A program made the translations under genes and the position numbers. From Luminiphilus syltensis NOR5-1B (lineage in GTDB: Bacteria > Pseudomonadota > Gammaproteobacteria > Pseudomonadales > Halieaceae), in the NCBI RefSeq assembly GCF_000158175.1, contig NZ_DS999411.1, positions 543,009-607,008 of the forward strand: a stretch of 64,000 bases of DNA. Direction: 5' to 3'. Under the pieces are notes generated by a model. It saw only the letters and a program-made list of their open reading frames with translations. It did no database searches and was not told the DNA's origin. Numbering within the stretch: the stretch's first letter is position 1; each line of letters starts with the position of its first letter. Of this stretch, positions 1 through 10,187 are shown piece after piece.

Positions 1-1
1 C

Positions 2-286
2 GAGCTAAGACGCTTGCTGCAAGCCAAAGGTGCTGACGACGCGCTGATTGAATTCGCGCTGGAGACATTGACGGCGGTCTACGCTGAACTCGATCCTGGC
101 CACGATGTCGCCTTTCAGGTCGATCTGCCCGGCGGCATTACCGAGGCCGAAACCAAAACCCTGCAATCCCAGATCACCGAGGGGGTCGCCGCGGTACATC
201 GCCAGAACCACAGACTGATGCTGACGCTTGCCGCTCGCCTGGTACTTGCAGAGATGCGGCTGTTTCAACAACAGCGCAGCCGCTAG
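2..286 (+). CDS. C-terminal part of an unrecognised protein, cut by the window edge
   Basis: An open frame enters from the left edge and ends at base 286, giving about 94 residues. I do not recognise the family. The visible part is mostly helical, with an acidic stretch and an Arg/Gln-rich end (LFQQQRSR). There is no signal peptide or membrane segment in the visible portion. It converges on feoB, and the two 3' ends overlap by 4 bases, so no terminator fits between them. A TTG at base 14 could be read as a start, but the frame is open upstream of it, so truncation is more likely. Function is unknown. Confidence 0.5.
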   Translation, partial: ELRRLLQAKGADDALIEFALETLTAVYAELDPGHDVAFQVDLPGGITEAETKTLQSQITEGVAAVHRQNHRLMLTLAARLVLAEMRLFQQQRSR

Positions 287-2115
287 ACCAGCCACTCCAC
301 CAGGTAGAAGACCCCCAGCGCCGACATGTAGGCCAACACGAGGTACGCCGCAGCCATCCGCAACGGTATTTTCCAGGAGCGGGTCTCTCGGGAGAGGATC
401 GCGAGCGTCGATACGCATTGAAGCGCAATGGCGAAAAAGACCAGCAGCGCGACACCACTGCCTATCGGAAGGCCGCTGGCCTGAATCTGGTCAACAAGCG
501 GCGCCATATTGTCCTCCGCATCCTCGATACCGAAGATAGTACCGAGCGTCCCAACAAAGACTTCCCGCGCCAGGAACGAACTGATGATGGCCACACCGTA
601 GCGCCAATCGAGTCCAATGGGCTCGAAAACAGGCTCGATGAAATGGCCTATGGTACCCAGCCAGGAGGTCGCAAGATCGGCGCCGTAATTCGGGAAGTAG
701 CCGAGAATCCAGACGACAATGGTCACACTGAGAATCACCTTGCCTGCTTTTGTAACAAAGTGACGGCACCGCTTCTCCGCATTGCGAAGAATGGGCAGCA
801 AGCCCGGCAATCGGTACGGCGGGAGTTCAAGAACAAACGGTAAATCATCAGCCACCACGCGACTGATTCGATGGGTGATTCCCGTAACGATCAACCCCAT
901 CAGCATGCCCAGAAAATAAATCGAGAACATCGCCACGCCCTGCCAGCCGAGCAATCCACCGAACATGGTTTCATCGGGGATAAAGGTCGCGATCAGCAGC
1001 GCATAAACCGGTAGGCGAGCAGAACAGGGCATCAGCGGTATGGCCAGGTACGTCATCAGACGCTGGCGCTGCGAATCCACCGAACGCGCCGCGTAAATAG
1101 CGGGAATAGCGCAGGCCACCCCGGACAGCATGGGAATAAAACTTTTCCCCGTCATGCCAAACAGGCGCAGCGGACGGTGGCAAATCAGGGCCGCCCGGGC
1201 CAGGTAACCCGAATCCTCGAGAAGCCCGATGATAAAAGTCAGCACGAAGATCTGGGGTACAAAAACAAGAAAAGCGCCAATACCGCCGAACAGCGCGTCG
1301 GCGACAAAATCCGCGATCACGGTATTTTCAATCAACGGGACAACGACGGAGCCCACAGCGCCAACCAGCGCCTCCACCGCATCCATAACCGGAGCAGACC
1401 AGGTAAAAATCGACTGGAACAACAGCAGCATAATGCCGAAAAACGCCACGCCACCGGTAAAGCCACTGAGAAAAAAGCGATCCAGCCGGGTCTGACTCTG
1501 GATAAGTACATCCCCGCGCGGACCGTGCTGGTGCGCCAGCTGATGGGCGGTACCCCGTAACAGGGCATCGGGCGTCTCCGACCAACGTCCCCCCGACACC
1601 TCCTCCCTGACCAGCGCATCGCGCAAACGATCAATAATCGACTCGATACCCGACCCGCTCTTCGCCGATACCATAAGCACAGGCGCGCCGATTTCCGCGG
1701 CCAACGCGTCGGCATCAAGCGTCAGGTTATTGCGATCGATGATGTCTGCCATATTGGCAAGTACAGTGATTAACTTGCCGTGGTGCTGAGCGTCGCGGAT
1801 GACCTGTAGCGTGAAGTAGAGGCTTTTCTCCAGCCGCGTGGCGTCTACAACACAGAGAACATGACGAACCTCGGGATCCGCGAGGGCGCGGCGAAAATAC
1901 TCGACCGCCACCTCTTCTTCGGCGGAGATCGCCTGAAGGGAATAGGTCCCGGGAAAATCAACCAATTCGACGTCGGGCAGTGCCAACAGCGAACCCGAGG
2001 TCACATCAACGGTGATACCCGGGAAGTTGGCTACCTTTTGACTCAGCCCCGTGAGGCGATTAAACAGCGAGCTCTTGCCCGAGTTGGGACTACCTACCAA
2101 CAGAACCTTGTTCAC
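283..2115 (-). CDS. feoB: Ferrous iron transporter FeoB
   Basis: Inner-membrane Fe(II) permease of 610 residues with an N-terminal GTPase domain. The G motifs are readable: GSPNSGKS (residues 8-15), FPGIT (31-35), DFPG (53-56), NMAD (121-124) and SAKSG (150-154). Membrane segments start near residue 215, and the Feo signature LEDSGYLARAA lies near residue 310. It is shorter than the roughly 770 residues of the E. coli protein. The stretch between the G domain and the first membrane helix, where the GDI helical domain normally sits, is only about 60 residues. The start overlaps the feoA stop by 4 bases (ATGA), so the pair is translationally coupled. No feoC was seen. Confidence 0.95.
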   Translation of the reverse strand: MNKVLLVGSPNSGKSSLFNRLTGLSQKVANFPGITVDVTSGSLLALPDVELVDFPGTYSLQAISAEEEVAVEYFRRALADPEVRHVLCVVDATRLEKSLYFTLQVIRDAQHHGKLITVLANMADIIDRNNLTLDADALAAEIGAPVLMVSAKSGSGIESIIDRLRDALVREEVSGGRWSETPDALLRGTAHQLAHQHGPRGDVLIQSQTRLDRFFLSGFTGGVAFFGIMLLLFQSIFTWSAPVMDAVEALVGAVGSVVVPLIENTVIADFVADALFGGIGAFLVFVPQIFVLTFIIGLLEDSGYLARAALICHRPLRLFGMTGKSFIPMLSGVACAIPAIYAARSVDSQRQRLMTYLAIPLMPCSARLPVYALLIATFIPDETMFGGLLGWQGVAMFSIYFLGMLMGLIVTGITHRISRVVADDLPFVLELPPYRLPGLLPILRNAEKRCRHFVTKAGKVILSVTIVVWILGYFPNYGADLATSWLGTIGHFIEPVFEPIGLDWRYGVAIISSFLAREVFVGTLGTIFGIEDAEDNMAPLVDQIQASGLPIGSGVALLVFFAIALQCVSTLAILSRETRSWKIPLRMAAAYLVLAYMSALGVFYLVEWLV

Positions 2116-2384
2116 AGCGCCGCCCCCGGGGAGACCGCCATCTGGACCAATACGCAGCTGGCAATGTCATCGTCCAGGGAAAACACCGTGTTACTGACAC
2201 GGTACAGTTTGGGTGCGCCAAGCCCGGGCGTCATCAGGCACTCGACGTTCTCCCCGGGGTGAAATCCGAACTCTTCCAGACGCACCCGATAACGCTCGGG
2301 TAACGAGTCATCAAAGCCGATAACGCGAACCGCATCGCCGGCCTGCAGCGACCAGAGCGTCTTGGTTATGGCGGAGGCATTCAT
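2112..2384 (-). CDS. feoA: Ferrous iron transport protein A (FeoA)
   Basis: Small SH3-like cytoplasmic protein that works with FeoB. I place the start at ATG 2384, giving 90 residues (MNASAITKTLW...), which is close to the usual 75-90. The frame can be extended to a GTG at 2423, but that start would put the Fur-box-like site immediately in front of the codon and leave no room for a promoter. The FeoA pattern is clear: a GDAVRVIGF strand near the start, then RLEEFGFHPGE and a C-terminal ASCVLVQ. The region upstream of ATG 2384 shows only a weak ribosome binding site, so the start is the least certain part. feoB follows with a 4-base overlap. Confidence 0.85.
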   Translation of the reverse strand: MNASAITKTLWSLQAGDAVRVIGFDDSLPERYRVRLEEFGFHPGENVECLMTPGLGAPKLYRVSNTVFSLDDDIASCVLVQMAVSPGAAL

Positions 2385-2426
2385 AATCGGGAGGATCTCT
2401 GAAAAGTCGGCGGACGCTACCACGAA

Positions 2427-2441
2427 TGAGAATTGTTTACA
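2427..2441 (-). promoter_or_regulatory. Candidate Fur box upstream of feoAB
   Basis: The + strand reads TGAGAATTGTTTACA. Against the 7-1-7 Fur consensus TGATAATNATTATCA it matches 6 of 7 bases in the left arm and 4 of 7 in the right arm. It lies 43 bases before the chosen feoA start and 19 bases before the end of greA, in the only non-coding gap there. Iron-dependent repression of feoAB by Fur is standard in gammaproteobacteria. That this site is used is inference. Confidence 0.5.
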
Positions 2442-2459
2442 AATAACCTCGGCTGATCG

Positions 2460-2936
2460 TCAGACGTGACGGACCTGGTCGATCTCATAGCAGATATCGC
2501 CGCCGGGCGCCCGAACCACGACCTCGTCACCTTCCGATTTACCGACCAACGCGCGGGCGATCGGTGAACCTACGGAAATCATGTTGTTACGAACATCGGC
2601 CTCGTCCTCACCGACAATACGGTAAGTCACGGTGGAGTCGTCATCGAGATTAATCAGATCCACGGTGGTTCCAAAAATGACTTTTCCGGTGTGGGCAATG
2701 GCCGATACGTCGATCACCTGGGCGTGAGACAGCTTGTGCTCAATGTCCTTGATGCGACCCTCAGCGAAGCTCTGCTGCTCGCGCGCCGCATGGTATTCCG
2801 CGTTTTCCTTAAGGTCACCGTGTTCGCGGGCTTCTGCAATGGCCTGGGTGATTCGCGGCCGATCCACTTTTTTCAGGCGCTCGAGCTCCTCTCGAAGTGC
2901 CCGCTCACCCTCGGCCGTCATCGGTACTCTATTCAT
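2460..2936 (-). CDS. greA: Transcription elongation factor GreA
   Basis: A 158-residue protein, the same length as E. coli GreA. It rescues arrested RNA polymerase by stimulating cleavage of the backtracked transcript in the secondary channel. The N-terminal coiled coil (residues 1-75) carries the acidic tip motif GDLKENAEY with Asp41 and Glu44, the Mg-coordinating pair. The C-terminal FKBP-like domain includes [14 protein letters not shown]. The start codon overlaps the carB stop by 4 bases, so greA is likely read from the carAB message. The carAB-greA order is common in gammaproteobacteria. Confidence 0.96.
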   Translation of the reverse strand: MNRVPMTAEGERALREELERLKKVDRPRITQAIAEAREHGDLKENAEYHAAREQQSFAEGRIKDIEHKLSHAQVIDVSAIAHTGKVIFGTTVDLINLDDDSTVTYRIVGEDEADVRNNMISVGSPIARALVGKSEGDEVVVRAPGGDICYEIDQVRHV

Positions 2937-5900
2937 GATGCAATACTCTCGTGTAGGTCCTGGAGACAGCGCACCGCCATATCGGCCTCCTGCTCCAGCG
3001 CCATACAGACGGCTTCTGCAGCCGCCAGCGTAGTGGTGTAAAACACATTATGCTGCTCAGCACTGGCCCGGATGGGCGCTGAATCCAAAATAGCCCGCCG
3101 CCCCTCGGTGGTGTTGATAATCATCGCCGCTTCATCGTTCTTGATCATATCAACGATATGGGGGCGACCTTCACTGACCTTGTTGACCCGCCTGACCGCA
3201 AGGCCCGCCGCCTCCAGCGCCGCTGCCGTACCCGCAGTGGCCGCCAGCGTAAAGCCACGGGCGACGAGCGTGGCGGCAACCGCAACCGCTCCAGGTTTAT
3301 CCGCATCGCGCACACTGAACAACACCGTGCCCGATTCCGGAGCCACGTCGCCCGCACCCAACTGGGCCTTGGCAAATGCAGCGGCAAAAGAGGTACCCGT
3401 GCCCATCACCTCACCGGTCGATTTCATTTCCGGCCCGAGAATAGGGTCAATACCCGGGAATTTATTGAACGGCAACACGGCTTCTTTGACGCTGTAGTAA
3501 TTGGGCACGATCTCGCGGGTAACCCCCTGGCTGCCCAACGACTGTCCTGCCATGCAACGGGCGGCCACCTTGGCCAATGACAACCCGATCGCCTTGGACA
3601 CAAACGGCACGGTACGCGAAGCCCTGGGATTCACTTCAATCACATAAATCTCACCATCCTGATAGGCGAGCTGCACATTCATCAACCCACAGACACCCAG
3701 CTCTATTCCCATCTGCTTGACGATATCGCGCATTCGGTTCTGTACTTCAGCATCAAGATTGTAAGGCGGTAGCGAACATGCCGAATCCCCCGAATGCACG
3801 CCAGCCTGTTCGATATGCTGCATGATGGCGCCGATCACCACGTCTTTCCCGTCACTGACCGCGTCGATATCGACCTCGATCGCCGCACTGAGGAAGCTGT
3901 CCAGCAACACCGGTGAATCATCGGACACCCTGACCGCATCGCGCATATAACGCAGCAGATCCTCCTCGCGATAAACAATTTCCATTGCCCGTCCGCCTAA
4001 TACATAGGAGGGGCGCACGACCAGGGGATAACCGATATTCCGTGCCGCTTCGATCGCTTCATCCACACTGCGAACCGTCGTGTTGGCGGGCTGGCGTAAT
4101 CCCAGCTTATTAATCATTTGCTGGAAGCGTTCTCGATCCTCGGCACGATCTATCTCATCGGGCGTGGTGCCGATAATAGGCACACCCGCCTCCTCGAGAG
4201 CTCGCGCCAACTTCAGCGGCGTCTGGCCACCGAATTGAACAATGACCCCCTCGGGCTGTTCGAGGTCAATGATTTCAAGAACATCCTCAAGGGATACCGG
4301 CTCGAAGTAGAGACGATCCGATGTGTCGTAGTCGGTAGAGACCGTCTCCGGGTTGCAGTTAATCATGATGGTTTCGTAACCATCCTCGCGCATGGCGAGC
4401 ACCGCATGGACGCAGCAGTAATCAAATTCGATGCCCTGGCCAATCCGGTTGGGCCCACCCCCCAGCACCACGATCTTCTTGCGATCACTCGGTGCCGCCT
4501 CGCATTCATCTTCATAGGTGGAGTACATATAGGCAGTCGCCGAAGAAAACTCAGCCGCACAGGTATCCACCCGTTTATAGACGGGGCGCAGACCCAGCGC
4601 GTGTCGGTGTACCCTTACCGCCGCCTCGCTACTATCCAGCAACGTCGCCAACCGCGCATCTGAGAAACCTTTCCGCTTTAACCGACGCAGGGTCACGGCA
4701 TCCAGCGCGTCGAGGCTACTGCCCGTGAGCTCCTGCTCAAGACGAACCAATTCTTCGATCTGGACCAGAAACCACGGGTCGACACCCGAATAACCGGCCA
4801 CTTCCTCGAGAGAAAAATCGGCGCGGAAGGCATCGGCGAGATACCACGGACGATCGGCACCCGGGTTGGTCAGGTAGTCAATGAGCTCAGCCCGGGTATC
4901 CGCATCGGTGACCTTGAGTCGAGGTTCGAAACCCGCGGACCCCACTTCCAGCCCGCGCAGGGCCTTCTGGAAGGATTCCTGAAAGGTTCTACCAATCGCC
5001 ATGACTTCACCCACCGACTTCATCTGGGTGGTCAGGCGAGCATCGGCAGCGGCGAATTTTTCAAAGGCAAAGCGTGGGATTTTGGTCACCACATAGTCGA
5101 TAGACGGCTCGAAGGACGCCGGGGTCACGCCGCCGGTGATGTCGTTCTCGAGTTCATCGAGGGTATATCCCACCGCCAGACGCGCGGCGACCTTGGCGAT
5201 GGGGAAGCCGGTGGCTTTTGACGCCAGCGCCGAAGACCGGGAGACCCTGGGGTTCATTTCAATGACCACCAGACGGCCGGTATCGGGACACTGGCCAAAC
5301 TGAACGTTGGAGCCGCCGGTTTCCACACCAATCTCGCGCAGCACCGCCAGGGAGGCGTTGCGCATAATCTGGTATTCCTTATCGGTCAGCGTCTGCGCCG
5401 GTGCAACCGTAATAGAGTCCCCGGTGTGCACCCCCATGGCATCAAAATTCTCGATCGCGCAGACAATAATGCAATTGTCGTTGCGGTCCCGGACCACCTC
5501 CATTTCGAACTCTTTCCAGCCAATCAGTGATTCGTCGATCAGCAGCTCGCTGGTCGGGGACAGTTCCAGCCCGCGGGTACAGATTTGTTCAAATTCATCG
5601 CGGTTGTAGGCGATACCGCCACCAGAGCCACCCATCGTGAAGGAGGGCCGGATGATGCAGGGAAAGCCAATATCGTCGAGGACTTTAAAGGCCTCTTCCA
5701 TGCTGTGGGCAAGGTCGGCCCGGGGCGTCTCCAGGCCGATACGTTTCATTGCCCGGTCAAACTGCTCGCGATTTTCAGCCTTGTCGATCGCCTCTCGGGT
5801 AGCGCCAATCATCTCTACACCGTGCTCGTGCAGCACACCCCTCTCGGCGAGCTTGAGCGCGCAATTGAGTGCCGTTTGCCCCCCCATCGTCGGGAGAATG

Positions 5901-6154
5901 GCATCGGGCTTTTCTTTCTCGATAATTCGCGCCACAGTCTGCCACTCGACCGGCTCGATATAGGTGGCATCGGCCATCGACGGATCGGTCATGATGGTGG
6001 CGGGATTGGAATTGACCAGAATGACGCGATAGCCCTCCTCGCGCAGGGCTTTGCACGCCTGGGCCCCCGAGTAATCGAACTCGCAGGCCTGACCGATAAC
6101 AATCGGGCCTGCTCCCAGAATCAGGATGCTCTCAATGTCGGTGCGTTTGGGCAT
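2933..6154 (-). CDS. carB: Carbamoyl-phosphate synthase large subunit
   Basis: A 1073-residue protein, matching the E. coli length. It makes carbamoyl phosphate from bicarbonate, ammonia supplied by CarA, and two ATP, feeding pyrimidine and arginine synthesis. Two homologous ATP-grasp halves are visible. The first starts with [20 protein letters not shown] and contains [12 protein letters not shown]. The second starts near residue 560 with [18 protein letters not shown] and contains [15 protein letters not shown]. The last roughly 140 residues form the MGS-like allosteric domain ([11 protein letters not shown]...). The gene starts 18 bases after the carA stop and overlaps greA by 4 bases. Confidence 0.97.
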   Translation of the reverse strand: MPKRTDIESILILGAGPIVIGQACEFDYSGAQACKALREEGYRVILVNSNPATIMTDPSMADATYIEPVEWQTVARIIEKEKPDAILPTMGGQTALNCALKLAERGVLHEHGVEMIGATREAIDKAENREQFDRAMKRIGLETPRADLAHSMEEAFKVLDDIGFPCIIRPSFTMGGSGGGIAYNRDEFEQICTRGLELSPTSELLIDESLIGWKEFEMEVVRDRNDNCIIVCAIENFDAMGVHTGDSITVAPAQTLTDKEYQIMRNASLAVLREIGVETGGSNVQFGQCPDTGRLVVIEMNPRVSRSSALASKATGFPIAKVAARLAVGYTLDELENDITGGVTPASFEPSIDYVVTKIPRFAFEKFAAADARLTTQMKSVGEVMAIGRTFQESFQKALRGLEVGSAGFEPRLKVTDADTRAELIDYLTNPGADRPWYLADAFRADFSLEEVAGYSGVDPWFLVQIEELVRLEQELTGSSLDALDAVTLRRLKRKGFSDARLATLLDSSEAAVRVHRHALGLRPVYKRVDTCAAEFSSATAYMYSTYEDECEAAPSDRKKIVVLGGGPNRIGQGIEFDYCCVHAVLAMREDGYETIMINCNPETVSTDYDTSDRLYFEPVSLEDVLEIIDLEQPEGVIVQFGGQTPLKLARALEEAGVPIIGTTPDEIDRAEDRERFQQMINKLGLRQPANTTVRSVDEAIEAARNIGYPLVVRPSYVLGGRAMEIVYREEDLLRYMRDAVRVSDDSPVLLDSFLSAAIEVDIDAVSDGKDVVIGAIMQHIEQAGVHSGDSACSLPPYNLDAEVQNRMRDIVKQMGIELGVCGLMNVQLAYQDGEIYVIEVNPRASRTVPFVSKAIGLSLAKVAARCMAGQSLGSQGVTREIVPNYYSVKEAVLPFNKFPGIDPILGPEMKSTGEVMGTGTSFAAAFAKAQLGAGDVAPESGTVLFSVRDADKPGAVAVAATLVARGFTLAATAGTAAALEAAGLAVRRVNKVSEGRPHIVDMIKNDEAAMIINTTEGRRAILDSAPIRASAEQHNVFYTTTLAAAEAVCMALEQEADMAVRCLQDLHESIAS

Positions 6155-6172
6155 TGCGAAGTGACTCCGTAC

Positions 6173-7306
6173 TCAGTGACCGCGACGGCTTCGCATCGCG
6201 GCGATAAATGGGTCAAACAGTGGGCTGGCGTCGTGGGGGCCTGGGCTGGCCTCCGGGTGCCCCTGAAAACTGTAGGCAGGCACGTCGGTGCGCGAGATCC
6301 CCTGCAGGGTTCCATCAAACAGGGAGCGGTGGGTGACCTCCAGATTATCCGGCAGCCCCTCCTCAGCGACGACAAAACCATGGTTCTGGCTGGTCACCAT
6401 AACCGACCGATCGGCGAGGCTTTGCACCGGATGATTCGCGCCATGGTGGCCGAATTTCATTTTTTCCGTACGCGCTCCGCTGGCCAGGGCCATGAGCTGG
6501 TGCCCCAGACAGATCCCAAACAAGGGGATCTGCCGCTGCATCAGCCCTTTCGCCAATTCGATCGCATAGTCACAGGGCTCCGGGTCACCCGGCCCGTTGG
6601 AAAAGAACACACCGTCAGGATCCGTCGCCAACACCGATTCGAGATCACTCTGGGCGGGAACCACGCGCACCGCGCACCCTCGATCGGTGAGCATTCGCAG
6701 AATGTTTCGCTTCACCCCAAAGTCCAGCGCCACGACGTTATATTTCGCCTCGCCTGCAGCAGCGTGGCCCGAACCCTGGACCCACGACCCCTCGTTCCAA
6801 TCATAGGCGGCGCGGGTGCTGACCTCCTTGGCCAGGTCCATTCCCTTGAGTCCGGCGAACCCTCTCGCCTTCTCGATAGCAAGCTGCTGGTCGATGTCGT
6901 CACCCGCCATCAAGCAACCGCCCTGAGCGCCCTTGTCCCGCAGGATTCGTGTCAATTGTCGGGTATCAATTTCGGCAATACCTACGGTCTTCTCAGCCGT
7001 GAGGTAATGACTCAGGCTGGCTTCACTACGGTAATTACTCGCCATCAGGGGCAAATCACGAATAATCAGGCCGGCGGCCTGTATCTGGCCGGATTCGTCG
7101 TCTTCGGGGTTGGTACCCGTATTACCAATATGGGGATAAGTCAGTGTGACGAGCTGGCGCGCGTAGGACGGATCAGTGAGGATTTCCTGGTATCCGGTCA
7201 TGGCGGTATTGAACACCACCTCACCCACCGAAACGCCGGTAGCACCTATTGAAAGCCCGCAGAAAACGGTGCCGTCTTCCAAGGCAAGAATAGCGGGTGT
7301 TGACAC
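6173..7306 (-). CDS. carA: Carbamoyl-phosphate synthase small subunit (glutaminase)
   Basis: Glutamine amidotransferase subunit that passes ammonia to CarB. The frame extends to 7450, but I choose GTG 7306. GGGAGG lies 5 bases upstream of it, and the protein then begins [16 protein letters not shown] like other CarA proteins. The result is 377 residues, against 382 in E. coli. The class I glutaminase domain has the nucleophile Cys at about residue 266 in [10 protein letters not shown], and the His-Glu pair in [11 protein letters not shown] near the end. carB follows after 18 bases. Confidence 0.95.
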   Translation of the reverse strand: MSTPAILALEDGTVFCGLSIGATGVSVGEVVFNTAMTGYQEILTDPSYARQLVTLTYPHIGNTGTNPEDDESGQIQAAGLIIRDLPLMASNYRSEASLSHYLTAEKTVGIAEIDTRQLTRILRDKGAQGGCLMAGDDIDQQLAIEKARGFAGLKGMDLAKEVSTRAAYDWNEGSWVQGSGHAAAGEAKYNVVALDFGVKRNILRMLTDRGCAVRVVPAQSDLESVLATDPDGVFFSNGPGDPEPCDYAIELAKGLMQRQIPLFGICLGHQLMALASGARTEKMKFGHHGANHPVQSLADRSVMVTSQNHGFVVAEEGLPDNLEVTHRSLFDGTLQGISRTDVPAYSFQGHPEASPGPHDASPLFDPFIAAMRSRRGH

Positions 7307-7609
7307 AAGGACCTCCCAGTCTGGTCTGCGGTTCCTGCTCAGCGCCAAGCGCTGGCCGAGCGCTTCTTCGGCACCCCGCCCGTTGAGCGGTCGTCCGTTT
7401 GCGCTGGACTCAGGATAAATGATGAGCAACATCGCGCCCGGTTTTTGCACCGGTCGCCACCTGCTCAGGCTGGGACTGTAGTGTACGTATGACCCCGAAA
7501 GGTGTCCAACAAAAACCGAAGTCTGGAGACGCTTTTACCCATCGGGAGCTCATCAGGATGACCCTCGGGCGGGTTCAGATCGTCCAGACTCCGATGGCAG
7601 CCACTTCGA
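7307..7609. other. Intergenic region upstream of carA
   Basis: About 300 bases between carA and the thioesterase gene, both on the minus strand. It should hold the carAB-greA promoter. I could not pick a convincing -35/-10 pair, PyrR-like leader or terminator by eye. The upstream extension of the carA frame through this region has no ribosome binding site support. Confidence 0.4.
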
Positions 7610-8047
7610 TCAGGTCAATTTCTGCAATACCCGGCGCAAGGGCTCTGGAATCTCCGCGGACGCACCGGTGGTGGTGTCGACGAAAGCATGGGTAAAACGG
7701 CCCGTTACCCGCGATTCCTCATCGTTCTCAAGGAACACCCCGATCTCCCAGGTACACGACTTAGCGCCCAGACGCACCACCCGGAGACCGCAGACAATCT
7801 CGGCGGGGTGGGCGATCGAGGCGAAATAATTGGCAGAGGAGCTCACCACATAGCCCACCACCGGGTCGACGCCGGGCCGCATGCCCCCCTCTTCAATCAG
7901 GTAGCGATTGACCACCGTATCGAAATACGCGTAAAAAACGACGTTGTTCACATGGCCGTACATATCGTTGTCTGCCCAGCGGGTAGACAGGTCATAGAAC
8001 AGGTTGAAGATACTGCGCGGCGCGGGTACCGGCCGTTGCTCACTCAT
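7610..8047 (-). CDS. 4HBT-family acyl-CoA thioesterase
   Basis: A 145-residue single hot-dog protein of the YbgC/FadM-like thioesterase group, which hydrolyses acyl-CoA to free acid. The signature WADNDMYGHVNNVVFYAYFD (residues 24-43) carries the catalytic Asp and the GHVNN turn. The start overlaps the stop of the upstream iron alcohol dehydrogenase by 4 bases, and that gene overlaps the quinone oxidoreductase by 4. All three are therefore one coupled operon, probably for alcohol, aldehyde or acyl-CoA metabolism. The substrate cannot be told from sequence. The true YbgC of the Tol operon is a separate gene at 62 kb. Confidence 0.85.
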   Translation of the reverse strand: MSEQRPVPAPRSIFNLFYDLSTRWADNDMYGHVNNVVFYAYFDTVVNRYLIEEGGMRPGVDPVVGYVVSSSANYFASIAHPAEIVCGLRVVRLGAKSCTWEIGVFLENDEESRVTGRFTHAFVDTTTGASAEIPEPLRRVLQKLT

Positions 8048-9195
8048 CGTAAGCCCTCCCAGGCTTTTTCATACAAGCGCACCGCATCGGATTCAGACAC
8101 GGGTACGGGATTGTTCACCAAAAGCCGCTGCTGGGTCATCGCATCCGCAGCCAGTGTGGGTATCGCCGACAGCGGAACTCCCGCGGCTTCGAGGGATCGC
8201 GGCAAACCGCTGGCCGCGATCATCTCCTCGAGCCAGGCGATCAAGCCCTCTGCGGTGGCGGGCACGCTACCCGGCAAACACGCCGTCAATGCCGCGTAAT
8301 GTTGTCCTGCGGCGGACGCGTTGAACGACAGGACCGAGGGCAGCATCAGTGAGTTGCTGAGGCCATGGGGTATGTGAAAGTGCCCACCCAGGGGGTAGGC
8401 CAGCGCATGCACGGCCGCAACGGGCGCATTCGCGAAGGCCTGGCCCGCAAACAGCGAACCGAGCAGCATCGACTCACGCGCTGCCAGGTTGTGGGGCTCA
8501 TCAAGAACCGTCAGGAGATTGTGGGTCAGCAGCTTCATGGCCTCTAACGCCAGCGCATCGGAAATCGGGTTTTTACGATGAATTGACGTGAAGGCCTCGA
8601 TGGCATGCACCATCGCATCAATCCCGGTCATGGCGGTCACTGCGGGCGGCAGGCCGGTGGTCAGCGCCGCATCGAGTACCGCGACATCGGGCAGCAACGT
8701 CGCATCACTAATACCTGCCTTTGTGGTATCTCCGGTGGTAATCACTGCCACCGGGGTGGCCTCGGAACCCGTACCCGCCGTCGTCGGGACCAGTATCAGC
8801 GGCAGACGCGCCCCGGCAATCTGATCCACACCGTACATTTCCGACAGGGGCTGGTCGGCTACGGCAAGTGCAGCCACCACCTTCGCCGTATCCATCGAGC
8901 TCCCCCCGCCCACAGCGATCACACCATCGCAGTCGGCCTGCCTCAGACGAGCCAGGGCACGCTCAACGACCGCCTCGGACGGGTCGGCCTCAACCTCGTC
9001 AAAGACAGTGGCCTCCAGGCCTGCTGCCGCCAATGCAGCTGCGGGAGGGTCAATGAGGCCCAACCCGACCAAACCCGAATCAGTGACCAGTAAAGGACGC
9101 GAGACACCCAACTGCTTACAGAAACCATCGAGGGTCAGCACGCGATCGGTGCCGACGGCGATGGTGGATACGGTTTGAAAGAGATAATCAGTCAT
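8044..9195 (-). CDS. Iron-containing (type III) alcohol dehydrogenase
   Basis: A 383-residue NAD(P)-dependent oxidoreductase of the Fe-ADH superfamily. The N-terminal dinucleotide domain contains VGGGSSMDTAK (95-105). The metal-binding C-terminal domain shows GIDAMVHAIEAF and HALAYPLGGHFHIPHG, which supply the Asp and His ligands. It converts an alcohol and the matching aldehyde; the substrate is unknown. It is the middle gene of a three-gene run with 4-base overlaps on both sides (quinone oxidoreductase upstream, thioesterase downstream). Confidence 0.9.
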   Translation of the reverse strand: MTDYLFQTVSTIAVGTDRVLTLDGFCKQLGVSRPLLVTDSGLVGLGLIDPPAAALAAAGLEATVFDEVEADPSEAVVERALARLRQADCDGVIAVGGGSSMDTAKVVAALAVADQPLSEMYGVDQIAGARLPLILVPTTAGTGSEATPVAVITTGDTTKAGISDATLLPDVAVLDAALTTGLPPAVTAMTGIDAMVHAIEAFTSIHRKNPISDALALEAMKLLTHNLLTVLDEPHNLAARESMLLGSLFAGQAFANAPVAAVHALAYPLGGHFHIPHGLSNSLMLPSVLSFNASAAGQHYAALTACLPGSVPATAEGLIAWLEEMIAASGLPRSLEAAGVPLSAIPTLAADAMTQQRLLVNNPVPVSESDAVRLYEKAWEGLR

Positions 9196-10187
9196 GGGTC
9201 GAAGGTGAATACCACTTTGCCCTTGGCGCGTCGCCCGGTCACCGCGCCATATCCTGCCGCGTAGTCATCGATCGGGAAGACGTCATCCACCTGGGGGTTT
9301 AATGTGCCATCGTCAAACCAATCCCAGAGCGCCTCGATATTGGCCTGATTCTGGTCCGGCTGTTCATTCATAAAGCGACCGTAAAATACGCCGATGATCG
9401 AGCACCCCTTGAGCAAAGCAAGGTTCAATGGAATCGACGGAATGGGGCCGCTTGCGAAGCCGATCACGAGATGGCGCCCGTTCCACCCCATGGCGCGCAC
9501 CGCCTGCTCAGAAAAATCTCCACCGACGGGGTCGTAAGTGACATCAACGCCACGCCCCTCGGTCAGTGCCTTGACCCGGTCTTTGAGGGATTCGGTGCTG
9601 TAGTTAATCCCCTCGTCGGCACCGATGGAACGGCAGTATTCAAGCTTTTCGTCAGTCGATGCTGCAGCAATGACGCGGGCGCCCAGCGCCTTACCCAGCT
9701 CAATGGCACTGGAGCCCACGCCCCCGGCAGCGCCCAGCACCAAAAGCGTTTCCCCGGGTTGCAGGGCTGCGCGCTGTACCAGGCCGTGATAGGAGGTGAA
9801 GTAGGTGATTGCCACCCCAGCCGCCTGAATGAAATCAAGCCCACCGGGCTTGGGCACTACTAATTTTTCATCGACGACGATCTGCTCGGCAAAGGCTCCG
9901 GCAAACCCTATGTGAATAACGGGTTCACCAACCTTGACGCGCGTAACCGCATCTCCCGTTGCCTCGACGATACCGGCACACTCCCCCCCCGGGACAAAGG
10001 GCAGGTCGGGTTGGATTTGATACTTGCCCTGCACAATCAGTACATCGGGGAAATTAAGCCCTGCGGCCAATACCCTGATCTGCACGTCACGGGGCCCCAG
10101 CTCGGGTAGCGGCCACTCATCCGAGAGATCAAGTGTGTCGGGGTTTCCATGCTCCCGGCACACCAGTGCCCGAGTCGTGCCTGCCAT
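9192..10187 (-). CDS. NADPH:quinone oxidoreductase family protein
   Basis: A zinc-independent MDR-superfamily protein of 331 residues. I choose ATG 10187 (MAGTTRALVCREHG), because GAGGAG sits 5 bases upstream. The open frame continues to 10277 without support. The catalytic domain has LNFPDVLIVQGKY and the nucleotide-binding motif VLGAAGGVGSSAIELGKALG lies near residue 150. The Cys/His zinc ligands of classical alcohol dehydrogenases are missing, as expected for the quinone oxidoreductase or enoyl reductase branch. It is the first gene of the operon with the iron alcohol dehydrogenase and the thioesterase. The natural electron acceptor is not known. Confidence 0.88.
   Translation of the reverse strand: MAGTTRALVCREHGNPDTLDLSDEWPLPELGPRDVQIRVLAAGLNFPDVLIVQGKYQIQPDLPFVPGGECAGIVEATGDAVTRVKVGEPVIHIGFAGAFAEQIVVDEKLVVPKPGGLDFIQAAGVAITYFTSYHGLVQRAALQPGETLLVLGAAGGVGSSAIELGKALGARVIAAASTDEKLEYCRSIGADEGINYSTESLKDRVKALTEGRGVDVTYDPVGGDFSEQAVRAMGWNGRHLVIGFASGPIPSIPLNLALLKGCSIIGVFYGRFMNEQPDQNQANIEALWDWFDDGTLNPQVDDVFPIDDYAAGYGAVTGRRAKGKVVFTFDP

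Noticed and set aside
5585-7252. A long (555-codon) + strand open frame
   Set aside because: It is antisense to carB and carA, which have full motifs and expected lengths; the protein shows no recognisable domain and has the composition of a shadow frame.
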